A stretch of DNA of 64,000 bases, from positions 310,001 to 374,000 of the forward strand of contig NZ_CP186540.1 in assembly GCF_049389645.1 (NCBI RefSeq). Reading direction: 5' to 3'. The position numbers were made by a program, and so were the translations under genes. Position 1 is the stretch's first letter. The number at the start of each line of letters is the position of its first letter. This DNA comes from Alkalibacterium sp049389645. GTDB taxonomy: Bacteria; Bacillota; Bacilli; Lactobacillales; Carnobacteriaceae_A. The notes beneath the pieces are model-generated. The model saw only the letters and a program-made list of their open reading frames with translations. It did no database searches and was not told the origin of the DNA. Shown here piece after piece: positions 25,731 through 34,050 of this stretch.

Positions 25731-25764
25731 AAAAAAAGGCTGGGACAGTGTCCCAGCCTTTTTT
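25731..25764. terminator. Bidirectional terminator between msrC and rpsD
   Basis: Stem GGCTGGGAC/GTCCCAGCC with a 3-base loop, seven A on the left and six T on the right. Confidence 0.9.
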
Positions 25765-25774
25765 GCAGATTTTA

Positions 25775-26380
25775 TTATCTGTTGTAATATTCAACGATAA
25801 GTGCTTCTTCGATTTCAGCAGCCATTTCTTCACGTAATGGTAAACGTGTAAGTGTTCCTTCTAATTTTTCATCATCAAATGATACAAAATCAGGACGGCC
25901 AAAGATTGATTCAACAGATTCTTTGATTATTTTCATATCTTTAGATTTTTCTCTTACACCAACAACATCATTAACTGATACGCGGAATGATGGGATATCA
26001 ACGCGTTTGCCGTTAACAGTGATGTGTCCGTGGTTTACTATTTGACGTGCTTGACGACGTGTTGTTGCCAAACCAAGTCTATAAATAACGTTGTCTAAAC
26101 GTTGTTCTAGTAAGACCATGAAGTTAACACCATGTTTACCTTCACGAATTTTACCTGCTTCAGTAAACAAGTTAAAGAATTGACGTTCATTTAATCCGTA
26201 CATGAAACGTAATTTTTGTTTCTCTTTTAATTGCATACCATATTCTGACAATTTAATACGTCCTGTAGGTCCATGTTGACCTGGTGCGTATGGGCGACGT
26301 GCTAATTCTTTACCAGTACCTGTTAAAGAGATGCCTAAACGTCTTGATTTTTTCCATGATGGTCCAGTATATCTTGACAT
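25775..26380 (-). CDS. rpsD: 30S ribosomal protein S4
   Basis: Primary 16S rRNA binding protein that starts 30S assembly, 201 residues. MSRYTGPSWKKSRRLGISL and the S4 RNA-binding domain (LEQRLDNVIYRLGLATTRRQ, NHGHITVNGKRVDIPS) are clear. It has no zinc-binding CXXC cluster in the N-terminal region, i.e. the C-minus form. Single-gene unit with a long leader. Confidence 0.97.
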   Translation of the reverse strand: MSRYTGPSWKKSRRLGISLTGTGKELARRPYAPGQHGPTGRIKLSEYGMQLKEKQKLRFMYGLNERQFFNLFTEAGKIREGKHGVNFMVLLEQRLDNVIYRLGLATTRRQARQIVNHGHITVNGKRVDIPSFRVSVNDVVGVREKSKDMKIIKESVESIFGRPDFVSFDDEKLEGTLTRLPLREEMAAEIEEALIVEYYNR

Positions 26381-26563
26381 TATAAAATTCCTCCATTGTT
26401 GTATATATTTATGGAGTAAAATAACGTTTGAAAGCTCAGCAATACGTGCAGTTTCTTTTCAATCTTCACCTTTGCAGCCGCTGGTTACACAATTGTGCTC
26501 ATATACTTTATGGCAAGAAACTGTTGACGCGGTTACCGCTTTCCGCTGCGATATTTTACACAA
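26381..26563 (-). promoter_or_regulatory. S4 leader RNA (autogenous control of rpsD)
   Basis: A ~180-base untranslated leader between promoter and ATG. The minus strand has several inverted repeats (GCGGAAAGCGGTAACCGC, GCACAATTGTGT, CAGCGGCTG) that fit the Firmicutes S4 leader, where S4 binding to a 16S-like pseudoknot represses the gene. Assigned by position, length and hairpin content; no model search was run. Confidence 0.6.
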
Positions 26564-26568
26564 TTACA

Positions 26569-26597
26569 AGTATAGCTCTAATTAAGTTTTAAGTCAA
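26569..26597 (-). promoter_or_regulatory. SigmaA promoter of rpsD
   Basis: Minus-strand TTGACT (26592-26597), 17-base spacer, TATACT (26569-26574). Strong match. Confidence 0.8.
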
Positions 26598-26611
26598 CTA
26601 TTCATCTTGAT

Positions 26612-27007
26612 TTAAAGCATTGAAGAAAAGTAAAAACTAATGGCTGATACTAGTCCGCCTAAAGTCGTTCCCCAAATCAAATCGATAATGGTAATCTTTA
26701 ATGGCCAATTTTCAAGAGTTGCTAAATTGGTTAAATCATAGGTTGCATAGGTAATAAAACCAAAGAACATACCACGAAGCAGCGCTTCAACGATGCTTTC
26801 TGACAATAAAGCGGGATGAATAACAAAAAACACTAAGCCAAGAACGAAAATCAAATAAAATATGATTGCCGCTATCCAATTGGGCTGATCTTTCATAATA
26901 AAGCCAATTTGGTCTCTATATAATTTATTAGCGATCAGACCTAACCAAGCTATATCGATTAAGAAAAATACAGCAAGTGTAATCATGTATATAATAAAGT
27001 ACCTCAC
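26612..27007 (-). CDS. DUF2177 family membrane protein
   Basis: 131-residue integral membrane protein with four hydrophobic segments (YFIIYMITLAVFFLIDIAWLG first). Conserved features of DUF2177 are FLIDIAWLGLIA near the N-terminus, the ATYDLTNLATLENWP loop and the final DLIWGTTLGGLVS. Function unknown. The start is GTG at 27007 after CAGGAGG. It stands alone between rpsD and the DAK2-DegV gene. Confidence 0.85.
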   Translation of the reverse strand: MRYFIIYMITLAVFFLIDIAWLGLIANKLYRDQIGFIMKDQPNWIAAIIFYLIFVLGLVFFVIHPALLSESIVEALLRGMFFGFITYATYDLTNLATLENWPLKITIIDLIWGTTLGGLVSAISFYFSSML

Positions 27008-27212
27008 TAGATAACCTCCTGTTTTTAGGTGATTCAGATATAAATATGCTGTTTTTTTAGCATGCTACCGGAAAGTGCTTTGATTTTCAAAATGTTTCTT
27101 AAATAATGATACACTCGAAACATAGCCGAATCTCTAGCCAATATCCACAATTAATTTGTTCTCAGATAAACATATTGATTTACTAACCAGTTATCATGAA
27201 TAATGTATTTAA

Positions 27213-28982
27213 TTATTCAGTAATGTATGCGACGGCAACAGCACCAACACCTGCACCTACTGCAATAATCGCGGAACTCTTCGTAATATATTCTGGTTCT
27301 TTATTTAATGTGTCTTTCAGGGCATCAGCAAATTCTCTTCCTAATAGAGGATCGTCTACATAGGTAACAGCATAGTGCTTGATGCCTTTTGTTTCGTCGA
27401 TGTGTTTCATATGTTTCAAGATTTTTTTAAGCGCTCTGCTAGGACGGAAAGCAATTTTAAAGATCCCACCTTCACCATTCTCATCCAAGGTTATTATCGG
27501 TTTCAGTCCTACTTTCTTGGCAATACCGCCTGCGCGTACACTCAGTCTTCCAGAAGCAATCATATTATCCAGCGTATTGATTTTAACCAATATTTTAGAC
27601 TTTCCAATCGATTTTTCTGCATCTGATAAAATTTCATCAACTGATTTATTAGCCTTTAAGTTCTCGATTGCCTGCCATACGATCAACCCTTCCGCAACGG
27701 AATTCTGTTTCGTATCTATGATATGAATCGCCTGCTTGTTCTCATTGAACTTTTCAGCAGCTTTTGAAAAAGCATTATAGGTCCCACTTAACGCTTTTGC
27801 GACAGAAAAGACCAGAACATTCTCATAATAAGACAATAAATAATGGTAAGCATTTTCGATACTCTTAACCGTTGGTTGTGATGAAGTTGGATGGGTCTTC
27901 TTTGATTTTGCTAATTCAAAGAGTCTCTCGTTACTTACGGTAAGTTTGTCTACGTAAGATTCGTCTCCAACAAGTAGCGACATGTGAATCACATGGACTT
28001 GAGCATCATCGATCAATTCTTTTGGTAAGTCCGCAATCGAATCAGTCATAATAACAGTTTTATATTTTCTGTTATGGATCCGGTCATACTGCTCAACCAT
28101 ATCATCGACCTTCTGTTCAATGATTCTTCCATGATCAGAAAGACGTTTAAACATCTCGGCAGGGTCATTCGTGTGAATGTGCAATCTGGTTTTTGTTTTA
28201 CCTTTAACTTGAACAATTGAATCGCCAATATCAGATAAGAGACTTTTTAAATCAGCAACATTTGAATCTTTTTCAATTAAAGCTTCAGTACAATAACGAT
28301 AGTGAAAATCATCGTTATCATGATGCTCAATAGCTGGAATTATTTCTTCTACTTCTGTAATATCCTTTGTAATTAAATGCCCATGGATGCCATCTAAAAA
28401 CCCTTTAATAAAATAGGCAAAGCCTTTAGCCCCTGAATCGACAACAGACGCTCGCTTAAGAACTTTTAACTGATCGGTTGTGTGCTCAACAGCAATCTCC
28501 ACATTTTTCAAGGCTGCTTCAAGCAGTGTATCAAAGGTTCCCTGGCGACCTAGTTCTTTACTTAACGCATCATGAAAAACGGTCATGGTGGTTAAGATCG
28601 TCCCTTCAACAGGATTTTCCATTGCTTGATAGGCATACTCCATCCCATTTTTACTTGCCGAAACAAAGTCTTCTTTTGTGATAACTGTTTCGGCAGTTAT
28701 TCCTTCGCTGAACCCTTGAAAGTATTGGGCAAAGATTAATCCGGAATTCCCCCGTGCGCCAATAATAGCTGAATCTGCAATAGACTCCAAGGTTGTTTTG
28801 GTATTTTCTTTTAATTCTGAATGATAAACGATGCTGTGCATAGTAGAGAAAAGATTACTTCCTGTATCCCCATCTGCTACCGGAAAGACATTGATTTTAT
28901 TTAAAAACAATCGATTGTTCATAACCTCTTTTGCACCATTAATCAAGCTGATATATAATTCATCGTGTGTAATTGTATCCAT
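27213..28982 (-). CDS. DAK2-DegV fusion: predicted single-chain fatty-acid kinase
   Basis: 589 residues joining two modules normally made separately. Residues ~1-200 are a DAK2/FakA-like kinase domain with INVFPVADGDTGSNLFSTM (metal-binding aspartates) and IGARGNSGLIFAQYF. Residues ~300-589 are a DegV/FakB-like fatty-acid binding domain with VIMTDSIADLP, HPTSSQP, LSGTYNAF and IDTKQNSVAEG. FakA phosphorylates a fatty acid carried by FakB to give acyl phosphate for phospholipid synthesis, so a one-chain version is the natural reading; substrate and activity are inferred. ATG at 28982 follows AGGTAGGGGACAACA. Confidence 0.85.
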   Translation of the reverse strand: MDTITHDELYISLINGAKEVMNNRLFLNKINVFPVADGDTGSNLFSTMHSIVYHSELKENTKTTLESIADSAIIGARGNSGLIFAQYFQGFSEGITAETVITKEDFVSASKNGMEYAYQAMENPVEGTILTTMTVFHDALSKELGRQGTFDTLLEAALKNVEIAVEHTTDQLKVLKRASVVDSGAKGFAYFIKGFLDGIHGHLITKDITEVEEIIPAIEHHDNDDFHYRYCTEALIEKDSNVADLKSLLSDIGDSIVQVKGKTKTRLHIHTNDPAEMFKRLSDHGRIIEQKVDDMVEQYDRIHNRKYKTVIMTDSIADLPKELIDDAQVHVIHMSLLVGDESYVDKLTVSNERLFELAKSKKTHPTSSQPTVKSIENAYHYLLSYYENVLVFSVAKALSGTYNAFSKAAEKFNENKQAIHIIDTKQNSVAEGLIVWQAIENLKANKSVDEILSDAEKSIGKSKILVKINTLDNMIASGRLSVRAGGIAKKVGLKPIITLDENGEGGIFKIAFRPSRALKKILKHMKHIDETKGIKHYAVTYVDDPLLGREFADALKDTLNKEPEYITKSSAIIAVGAGVGAVAVAYITE

Positions 28983-29662
28983 TGTTGTCCCCTACCTTTT
29001 CTCATAGTCTGATCAATCAGATATACTTATATAAACGTTACCTTTATTTAAGTATATTTGAACTATTCCAATAATTTAAAACCCATATTTCTTTATTTTT
29101 GTTCAACTATAAGTTGGCTATTTATGACATAAACAACTAAATAGTACCACTAGTAACTATTTATGGCCATAAATATTTGGCAAATATAATAAAACGGTCA
29201 AATTAGTTTAGTGTACGTATCTACTATAAATTATACAATAAAATGTATACACCTGTCATTAAAACTGACTCATTTATAAATTTTTTTAAATATAGTAAAC
29301 TCGTTTAATCTTGCTCTTAAAAGCATTTAAAAGTATTTAAAAAGTTGTTTTCAAATAAAAAAAATAGAGAGTTTCCATTTCCAGTAGCTAAGCAAGTAAA
29401 CTTATACTTGGTATTTTATAGTCTAAATATTTTTTTCGGAACTTGAAATACTGAAAATAACTGATCAGTCATTATCAAAAATACATTTATTGGAACAGTC
29501 ATCTCAAGAAATCGATCCTCTATATGCTTTGTCCGATAATACTTAGCGGATAAAGTGATAGGGATTCCAGAAATACAAGCGCTCCAATTTTTATTTAACT
29601 GATAATAATGATATACGGATTCGACCCTAATTATTGTAGTAAAAACCTGATCATGTAACATG
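28983..29662. other. Long AT-rich intergenic region upstream of the DAK2-DegV gene
   Basis: About 680 bases without a supportable gene. An 81-codon minus-strand frame at 29416-29661 has no ribosome site, no recognised similarity, and begins inside a terminator. The notable content is two TTTATG/CATAAA palindromes at 29121-29173. The rest is A/T tracts with no clear promoter consensus. Confidence 0.6.
29121..29173. promoter_or_regulatory. Pair of palindromic boxes, possible operator
   Basis: TTTATG-A-CATAAA at 29121-29133 and TTTATG-GC-CATAAA at 29160-29173 (extending to an 18-base perfect palindrome TATTTATGGCCATAAATA, 29158-29175). The centres are about 40 bases apart, some 140-180 bases before the DAK2-DegV start. 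Repetition of the same half-site suggests a dimeric regulator; which one is unknown. Confidence 0.4.
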
Positions 29663-29696
29663 AAAAAGGAAGAAAGCCACGCGGCTTTCTTCCTTT
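29663..29696 (-). terminator. Terminator of the baeRF gene
   Basis: Minus-strand AAAGGAAGAAAGCC, 4-base loop, GGCTTTCTTCCTTT then further T residues. Perfect 14-bp stem, 75 bases after the stop codon. Confidence 0.85.
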
Positions 29697-29770
29697 GATA
29701 AACTATTTTGAAATCTTTTCTATACGTAAAGTCAGATAATAGCTTTTGTATATTTCAATGTAGCTTTGAC

Positions 29771-30898
29771 TTAAAATCTCAACAGAGCTGCTATGCCTGT
29801 ATCAGATGGCATACCTTCTGTTTCGAGCACAAATACGTTGCCTTTTGTTTTCAACACATTGTGGACAAGCTGATTAATATAAATATTGTGCTCCGGACTT
29901 TCATGATGTTGTCCATTTTCATCTATATGTCCATTTACTTGATAGTGATCTTCAAGTAATAATGTATCAATTTTCCCTTGGATACTTGCCATTGCTAAGT
30001 CGTTGTATTGTGCTCCTAATTTAAATTCAGGTGTTGTTTCTTCAAATTGTTTAACCACTTTTTCATAACGTCGATTGATAATCTCATCAACGACTTCCTT
30101 TGTTTTTGCTTGAATATCATTGTCTGTTAACTTGGCCGAAGAGGCTTCAACCCGAGTTTCATCAAGAAAAGCATTTTTTGATATTTTTTTGAAATCGGCA
30201 ATATTTTCAGGAAGTGCAAACAGCACTAACGGTAACTGAGAAGGTTTAGAGAAATTCTCGTTCACATACTTATCTACTTGTCTAAAGTAATTGATTTGAT
30301 CAATTTCAACTTCATTACTTTTTTCGTTGTGTCCATGGAACATACCTGTTCCCGGTCCTCCGGCATAATCCGCTACATTTATTGCCCCACCGGTCAGTTC
30401 CTCACCTAATGCCTTTACTAATGTATCGGGTGCGTCTTCAGGTAAGTCTATTTTTTGAATGGTATTCTTACGTCCATTATAGAGACTGAATTTATCATGG
30501 TTAAGGCAAAGCAGATGATAATAACTGATATACTGAAAATTAGCAATTAATGGTAAAATATATGCTTTATCAGAAACGACTACCCCTGTACGAACTGGTA
30601 CACTTAGTAGGTAGTAATATACCTCATCGGGTGTAATATAAAAAACAATGCTATCCGTCACTTTTCTCCAAAAATGAGTATTGTTTTTTAGTCCATTTAC
30701 TTTTTCAAGTAATCCATCGCAATATTTTTCATCGAATCTTTCGCATAACTTTTCTTTAGCTTGTTTTAATAAATTTTGAAATTGAATCTGATTAGCATCT
30801 ATATCAAAAGAGTTTGATTCGGAGTTAAGTGCTAATGAGACAACGACCTCATTTTCTTGCAGAAGTTCATCAGTTGGAAACGCAAACAATTCTATCAT
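29771..30898 (-). CDS. baeRF family protein (archaeo-eukaryotic release-factor-like)
   Basis: 375-residue protein of the bacterial eRF1-like (baeRF) group, proposed by others to act on stalled or modified ribosomes; not experimentally defined for most members. Visible features: an N-terminal strand region MIELFAFPTDELL, the middle domain VRTGVVVSDKAYILPLIANF followed by LYNGRKNTIQKIDLP, and a C-terminal domain ending in NIYINQLVHNVLKTKGNVFV and MPSDTGIAALLRF, which resembles the L7Ae-like end of release factors. ATG at 30898 follows GGAAGGTG; the GTG at 30907 is inside that site. Single gene with its own promoter and terminator. Confidence 0.75.
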   Translation of the reverse strand: MIELFAFPTDELLQENEVVVSLALNSESNSFDIDANQIQFQNLLKQAKEKLCERFDEKYCDGLLEKVNGLKNNTHFWRKVTDSIVFYITPDEVYYYLLSVPVRTGVVVSDKAYILPLIANFQYISYYHLLCLNHDKFSLYNGRKNTIQKIDLPEDAPDTLVKALGEELTGGAINVADYAGGPGTGMFHGHNEKSNEVEIDQINYFRQVDKYVNENFSKPSQLPLVLFALPENIADFKKISKNAFLDETRVEASSAKLTDNDIQAKTKEVVDEIINRRYEKVVKQFEETTPEFKLGAQYNDLAMASIQGKIDTLLLEDHYQVNGHIDENGQHHESPEHNIYINQLVHNVLKTKGNVFVLETEGMPSDTGIAALLRF

Positions 30899-30970
30899 GT
30901 GCTTCACCTTCCATTCATTATTTTCTTCTGATCTAACTAAATCACATGTTAGTTACAGAAGAGTTCTATA

Positions 30971-30981
30971 GTTATATCATA
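30971..30981 (-). promoter_or_regulatory. Extended -10 promoter of the baeRF gene
   Basis: Minus-strand TATG-A-TATAAC (30971-30976 for the hexamer), about 70 bases before the start codon. Confidence 0.5.
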
Positions 30982-31064
30982 TCTAAACGTATTGAAAATG
31001 TCTAAAGATACGCTACATAAGATAAACGTACGTCAGTTATAATAAGACCCTCTCAATAAGAACT

Positions 31065-31625
31065 CTAGCAATTATTATCAATGACTTTTATTATTTTTGC
31101 CGGGACTCCACCGATAACAACATTATCTGAAAAAGATTTTGTTACCACTGAACCAGCAGCAATAACAACATTGTCTCCCAATGTTACTCCGCCTACTATC
31201 GTTGCATTTGTCCCGATCCAGCAATTGTCTCCAATTGTGATTGGTCTTCCATATTCATAACCAGAATTACGTTCTGTCGCTTTTAGGGGGTGCTCAGGCG
31301 TAACCAAGTTAACAGCTGGACCTAGCATCGCATTTTTTCCAATAGTTATTGGACATACATCTAAAAAAACACAATTGAAGTTCGCGTAAAAGTCTTCTCC
31401 AACGTGTATATTATACCCATAGTCTAATCTGAAAGTCGGTTCTACCGTGATATTCTCTCCTGCACTTCCAAATAATTCTTTAATGATTTTTTTTCTTTCC
31501 TGATCTGTCTCCACTCGATTAAACTCTTGTGCTTTTGAATGAGCTTGTGTTCTTTCTTTTACTAACTCCATATCAGAAGCCTTATACAACTCCCCAGCAA
31601 TCATTTTGTCTTTTTCACTTATCAT
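31065..31625 (-). CDS. Sugar O-acetyltransferase (maltose/galactoside acetyltransferase type)
   Basis: 186-residue left-handed beta-helix acetyltransferase. The N-terminal Mac domain (KDKMIAGELYKASDMELV) marks the maltose/galactoside O-acetyltransferase group. Hexapeptide repeats follow (PITIGKNAMLGPAVNL, PITIGDNCWIGTNATIVGG, VTLGDNVVIAAGSVV). The catalytic histidine is probably in VTPEHPL. It uses acetyl-CoA; the sugar acceptor is unknown. Its ATG overlaps the DUF1054 stop (ATGA-type overlap), so the two genes are coupled. Confidence 0.88.
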   Translation of the reverse strand: MISEKDKMIAGELYKASDMELVKERTQAHSKAQEFNRVETDQERKKIIKELFGSAGENITVEPTFRLDYGYNIHVGEDFYANFNCVFLDVCPITIGKNAMLGPAVNLVTPEHPLKATERNSGYEYGRPITIGDNCWIGTNATIVGGVTLGDNVVIAAGSVVTKSFSDNVVIGGVPAKIIKVIDNNC

Positions 31626-32257
31626 ATCATCTCTTCCTTCTGATACAGATCCAGCAATTCTTTATACATAGGTAACAATCCATTCAATGTATCTTTAAAG
31701 AATTTTTTTTGCATAGCGTTGTCTTTTAACTCTTCACTTGAAGGAGTAAGTACTCTGCCGAGCATAAACTCTCCTTTTTTTACATTAATTAATCGTTTCA
31801 AAGTTTTTTCTATCGTGTCTTCTTCCGCTTCTTGAATATCGGGTCTGGTGTGATCCCCAGAAACGAAATAATCATCATCTAAATTTTTCCATAACGATCT
31901 ATGATTTAAAAGATAATCTCCCATAGTCTTTTCATGTTTTGGATTATCAATGAGTGATAAAAACATAAATATATTTTTTTCATTGATCCCAACTTGAATA
32001 TGAGGATACTTTTTATACCCACGGTTATTTCCTCCGATTGCGCTCCAAGTCGATTCCGGCGCGTTTGTTGTTCGTCTTCGGTGTTGAGCAATGTGAAAAG
32101 ACCCATCAAATTTAGTGTAGTCATTAACGTAATCTATGTAAGCATCACCTAAGTGTTGAAATACCGGTTGGATCTGCTTTCTTATAGCACCCATTCGTTC
32201 ATCGAGTCCGTCAATATTAAAAATGTCAAAATCTGATGCTTTAAAATAATTCCCCAT
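31622..32257 (-). CDS. DUF1054 family protein (YktB-like)
   Basis: 211 residues, conserved in Firmicutes and of unknown function. Family features: FKASDFDIFNIDGLDERM at the N-terminus, HIAQHRRRTTNAPESTW, YKKYPHIQVGINE and VSGDHTRPD. No membrane segment. ATG at 32257 follows GAGGAAGAGAAAA. First gene of a two-gene unit with the acetyltransferase. Confidence 0.85.
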   Translation of the reverse strand: MGNYFKASDFDIFNIDGLDERMGAIRKQIQPVFQHLGDAYIDYVNDYTKFDGSFHIAQHRRRTTNAPESTWSAIGGNNRGYKKYPHIQVGINEKNIFMFLSLIDNPKHEKTMGDYLLNHRSLWKNLDDDYFVSGDHTRPDIQEAEEDTIEKTLKRLINVKKGEFMLGRVLTPSSEELKDNAMQKKFFKDTLNGLLPMYKELLDLYQKEEMI

Positions 32258-32368
32258 TTTCTCTTCCTCCTATACTTTCATTTTCTAACGTATCAAAAAA
32301 GTAGATATCTCGTTCCTCAATCTAAAAGACTGAGACAATCGTTCTATCTACTCTATTATTATTTTTGT

Positions 32369-33058
32369 TTACAGTAAAGAAATAAACTGTATAACCGTTT
32401 CAGCTGATTTTTTACCAACTTTTTCTATAAATTCATCGAATGAAACCGAGGCTTCTTCGTCTGCTACATCGGAAACAGCTCTAATAACAACAAAAGGAAT
32501 ATCGAACTGGTAACAGGTCTGTGCCACTGCGGCGCCTTCCATTTCCGTTACTAGGACATCTTTAAAGTGTTCACGTATTTCAGCAATTCTTTTTTTGTCA
32601 CTGACAAAGGAATCCCCCGTTACGATCAGTCCTTGTTTGATATCCCAGTTTTTCTTTACTGCTGCTTTTTTAAATAGATCGATCAAATATGGGTCTGATT
32701 GATACCTGCTGGGCATTTGAGGTATTTGGCCATAATCGTAGCCAAAAACTCGTGCATCCGCATCATTATAAGATAACTCTGATGAAATAACTAAGTCTTC
32801 CACAGCTAAGCCGTCGCCGATCCCACCGGCAGAGCCAGTGTTTATGACTGCTTCTACTTTATAAGTATCAATGAGCAGTGTTGTCGCAATAGAAGCATTG
32901 ACTTTACCAATGCCCGACTGCACTAGGACAACTTCGATCCCTTGAATGGTTCCTTCATAAAAATATTGATTAGCTTTTACTGATTTTTTCAATTTTTGTA
33001 ATTGAGCAACAATTTCTCTAGCCTCTTGTTCCATCGCAGCTATAATACCTATTTTCAT
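32369..33058 (-). CDS. mtnN: 5'-methylthioadenosine/S-adenosylhomocysteine nucleosidase
   Basis: Cleaves MTA and SAH to adenine plus the thioribose/ribosyl product, in methionine salvage and the LuxS pathway. 229 residues from ATG at 33058 (MKIGIIAAMEQEAREI) after AGGAAGGATAAAT. Motifs: VVLVQSGIGKVNASI, INTGSAGGIGDGL, TGDSFVS, and the catalytic EMEGAAVAQTCY plus RAVSDVADEEA with the active-site aspartate. It follows nudF and the small membrane gene in one transcriptional direction. Confidence 0.95.
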   Translation of the reverse strand: MKIGIIAAMEQEAREIVAQLQKLKKSVKANQYFYEGTIQGIEVVLVQSGIGKVNASIATTLLIDTYKVEAVINTGSAGGIGDGLAVEDLVISSELSYNDADARVFGYDYGQIPQMPSRYQSDPYLIDLFKKAAVKKNWDIKQGLIVTGDSFVSDKKRIAEIREHFKDVLVTEMEGAAVAQTCYQFDIPFVVIRAVSDVADEEASVSFDEFIEKVGKKSAETVIQFISLL

Positions 33059-33080
33059 ATTTATCCTTCCTGAACGGTTC

Positions 33081-33314
33081 TTATATAAAGAAAACAAAAG
33101 ACAGTACAATTAACAATAATAATGCAACAATAATAATTGCAAGAGTCAAACGTTTCTCAATTAAGCGATACCTATCCATTTCATTTGATCTTTTTTTGGT
33201 TGTTTTTCCTACTTTGTTTAATTTCCGTTCTGTTTTTTTAGTTTCTTTGGTTAATACTTTCTGTTCTTGTTCTTTTAATTTTTCTTCTTCTTTTTTCTTT
33301 ATTCTTGATGACAT
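33081..33314 (-). CDS. Small basic coiled-coil/membrane protein, unknown function
   Basis: 77 residues. Residues ~1-45 are very rich in K and E (KKKEEEKLKEQEQKVL), predicted coiled or disordered; residues ~56-77 form a single membrane helix (LAIIIVALLLLIVLSFVFFI) at the C-terminus, i.e. a tail-anchored topology. I do not recognise the family. It sits between nudF (2 bases) and mtnN, so it belongs to that operon. ATG at 33314 follows AGGAGAATAAGC. Confidence 0.75.
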   Translation of the reverse strand: MSSRIKKKEEEKLKEQEQKVLTKETKKTERKLNKVGKTTKKRSNEMDRYRLIEKRLTLAIIIVALLLLIVLSFVFFI

Positions 33315-33316
33315 GC

Positions 33317-33880
33317 TTATTCTCCTAGCTTTATCTCTAATTTTTTCATTTTCCAGTAGAATAACGCAAAGACTGTCTTAGAGTCTCTCAACAAGCCCTG
33401 CTCGTATAGATCCCAGGCTTCATCATATGTCGCTATGATAACTTCCACAGTCTCATCATCATCCTGCGCTAAAGAATCATCTACCAGATATAAATCGGTT
33501 GCTTCATAAATCTCTAGAAATTCATCTGTAAAGCCTGGCGTACTATAAAATGACGTCACAAATTTCCAGGATTTTGCATTGTAATCTGTTTCTTCTTCTA
33601 ATTCTCTTTTAGCCGTATGCAAACCATCAAGATCTGAATCATCTTTTAATCCTGCCGGTATTTCAATGCTCACTTTATCAATAGCTTTACGATATTGCTT
33701 GACCAAAACTATTTCACCCGATTGTGTGAAAGGTATGACGGCTGATGCGCCTGCATGTCTTACAATCTCTCTTTGAGACATTTCTCCATTAGGTAATTTC
33801 ACTTCTTCTACAATATATTCGGTTACATTCCCCTTATATATTGAAGTGCTTTTAATTGTCTCTTCATAAAATTTCATCAT
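33317..33880 (-). CDS. nudF: NUDIX hydrolase, ADP-ribose pyrophosphatase
   Basis: Hydrolyses ADP-ribose and related nucleotides. 187 residues. The Nudix box is present as GLKDDSDLDG then AKRELEEETDY, with the catalytic glutamates. FYSTPGFTDEFLEIYEA after the box is typical of ADP-ribose pyrophosphatases. The ribosome site AGGAG precedes two adjacent ATGs at 33880 and 33877; either could be used. First gene of nudF-small membrane gene-mtnN. Confidence 0.92.
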   Translation of the reverse strand: MMKFYEETIKSTSIYKGNVTEYIVEEVKLPNGEMSQREIVRHAGASAVIPFTQSGEIVLVKQYRKAIDKVSIEIPAGLKDDSDLDGLHTAKRELEEETDYNAKSWKFVTSFYSTPGFTDEFLEIYEATDLYLVDDSLAQDDDETVEVIIATYDEAWDLYEQGLLRDSKTVFALFYWKMKKLEIKLGE

Positions 33881-33995
33881 TTCATCTCCTAAGTAATTAT
33901 ATTTTTTATCATACCCTATTTATGGAAGTATTTCATCTCACTTCATACACTTCTTATAAATCCAACTAAGGTCCTATATAAATTTTTTCAGGTTT

Positions 33996-34006
33996 TGTGA
34001 TATTAT
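33996..34006 (+). promoter_or_regulatory. Extended -10 promoter of xpaC-telA
   Basis: TGTG-A-TATTAT (hexamer at 34001-34006), an extended -10 element, about 45 bases before the xpaC ATG. Confidence 0.5.
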
Positions 34007-34050
34007 TAGTGTAGAGGAAACTTATCAATTCACGAGAATGGAGGATTAAA

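Noticed and set aside
29416..29661. 81-codon open frame on the minus strand
   Set aside because: No ribosome site, starts inside the terminator of the baeRF gene, composition like noncoding DNA, no recognisable motif.
28983..29662. Possible decayed mobile element in the long gap
   Set aside because: No transposase remnant, terminal repeats or target duplication were seen; only AT-rich sequence and two palindromes.
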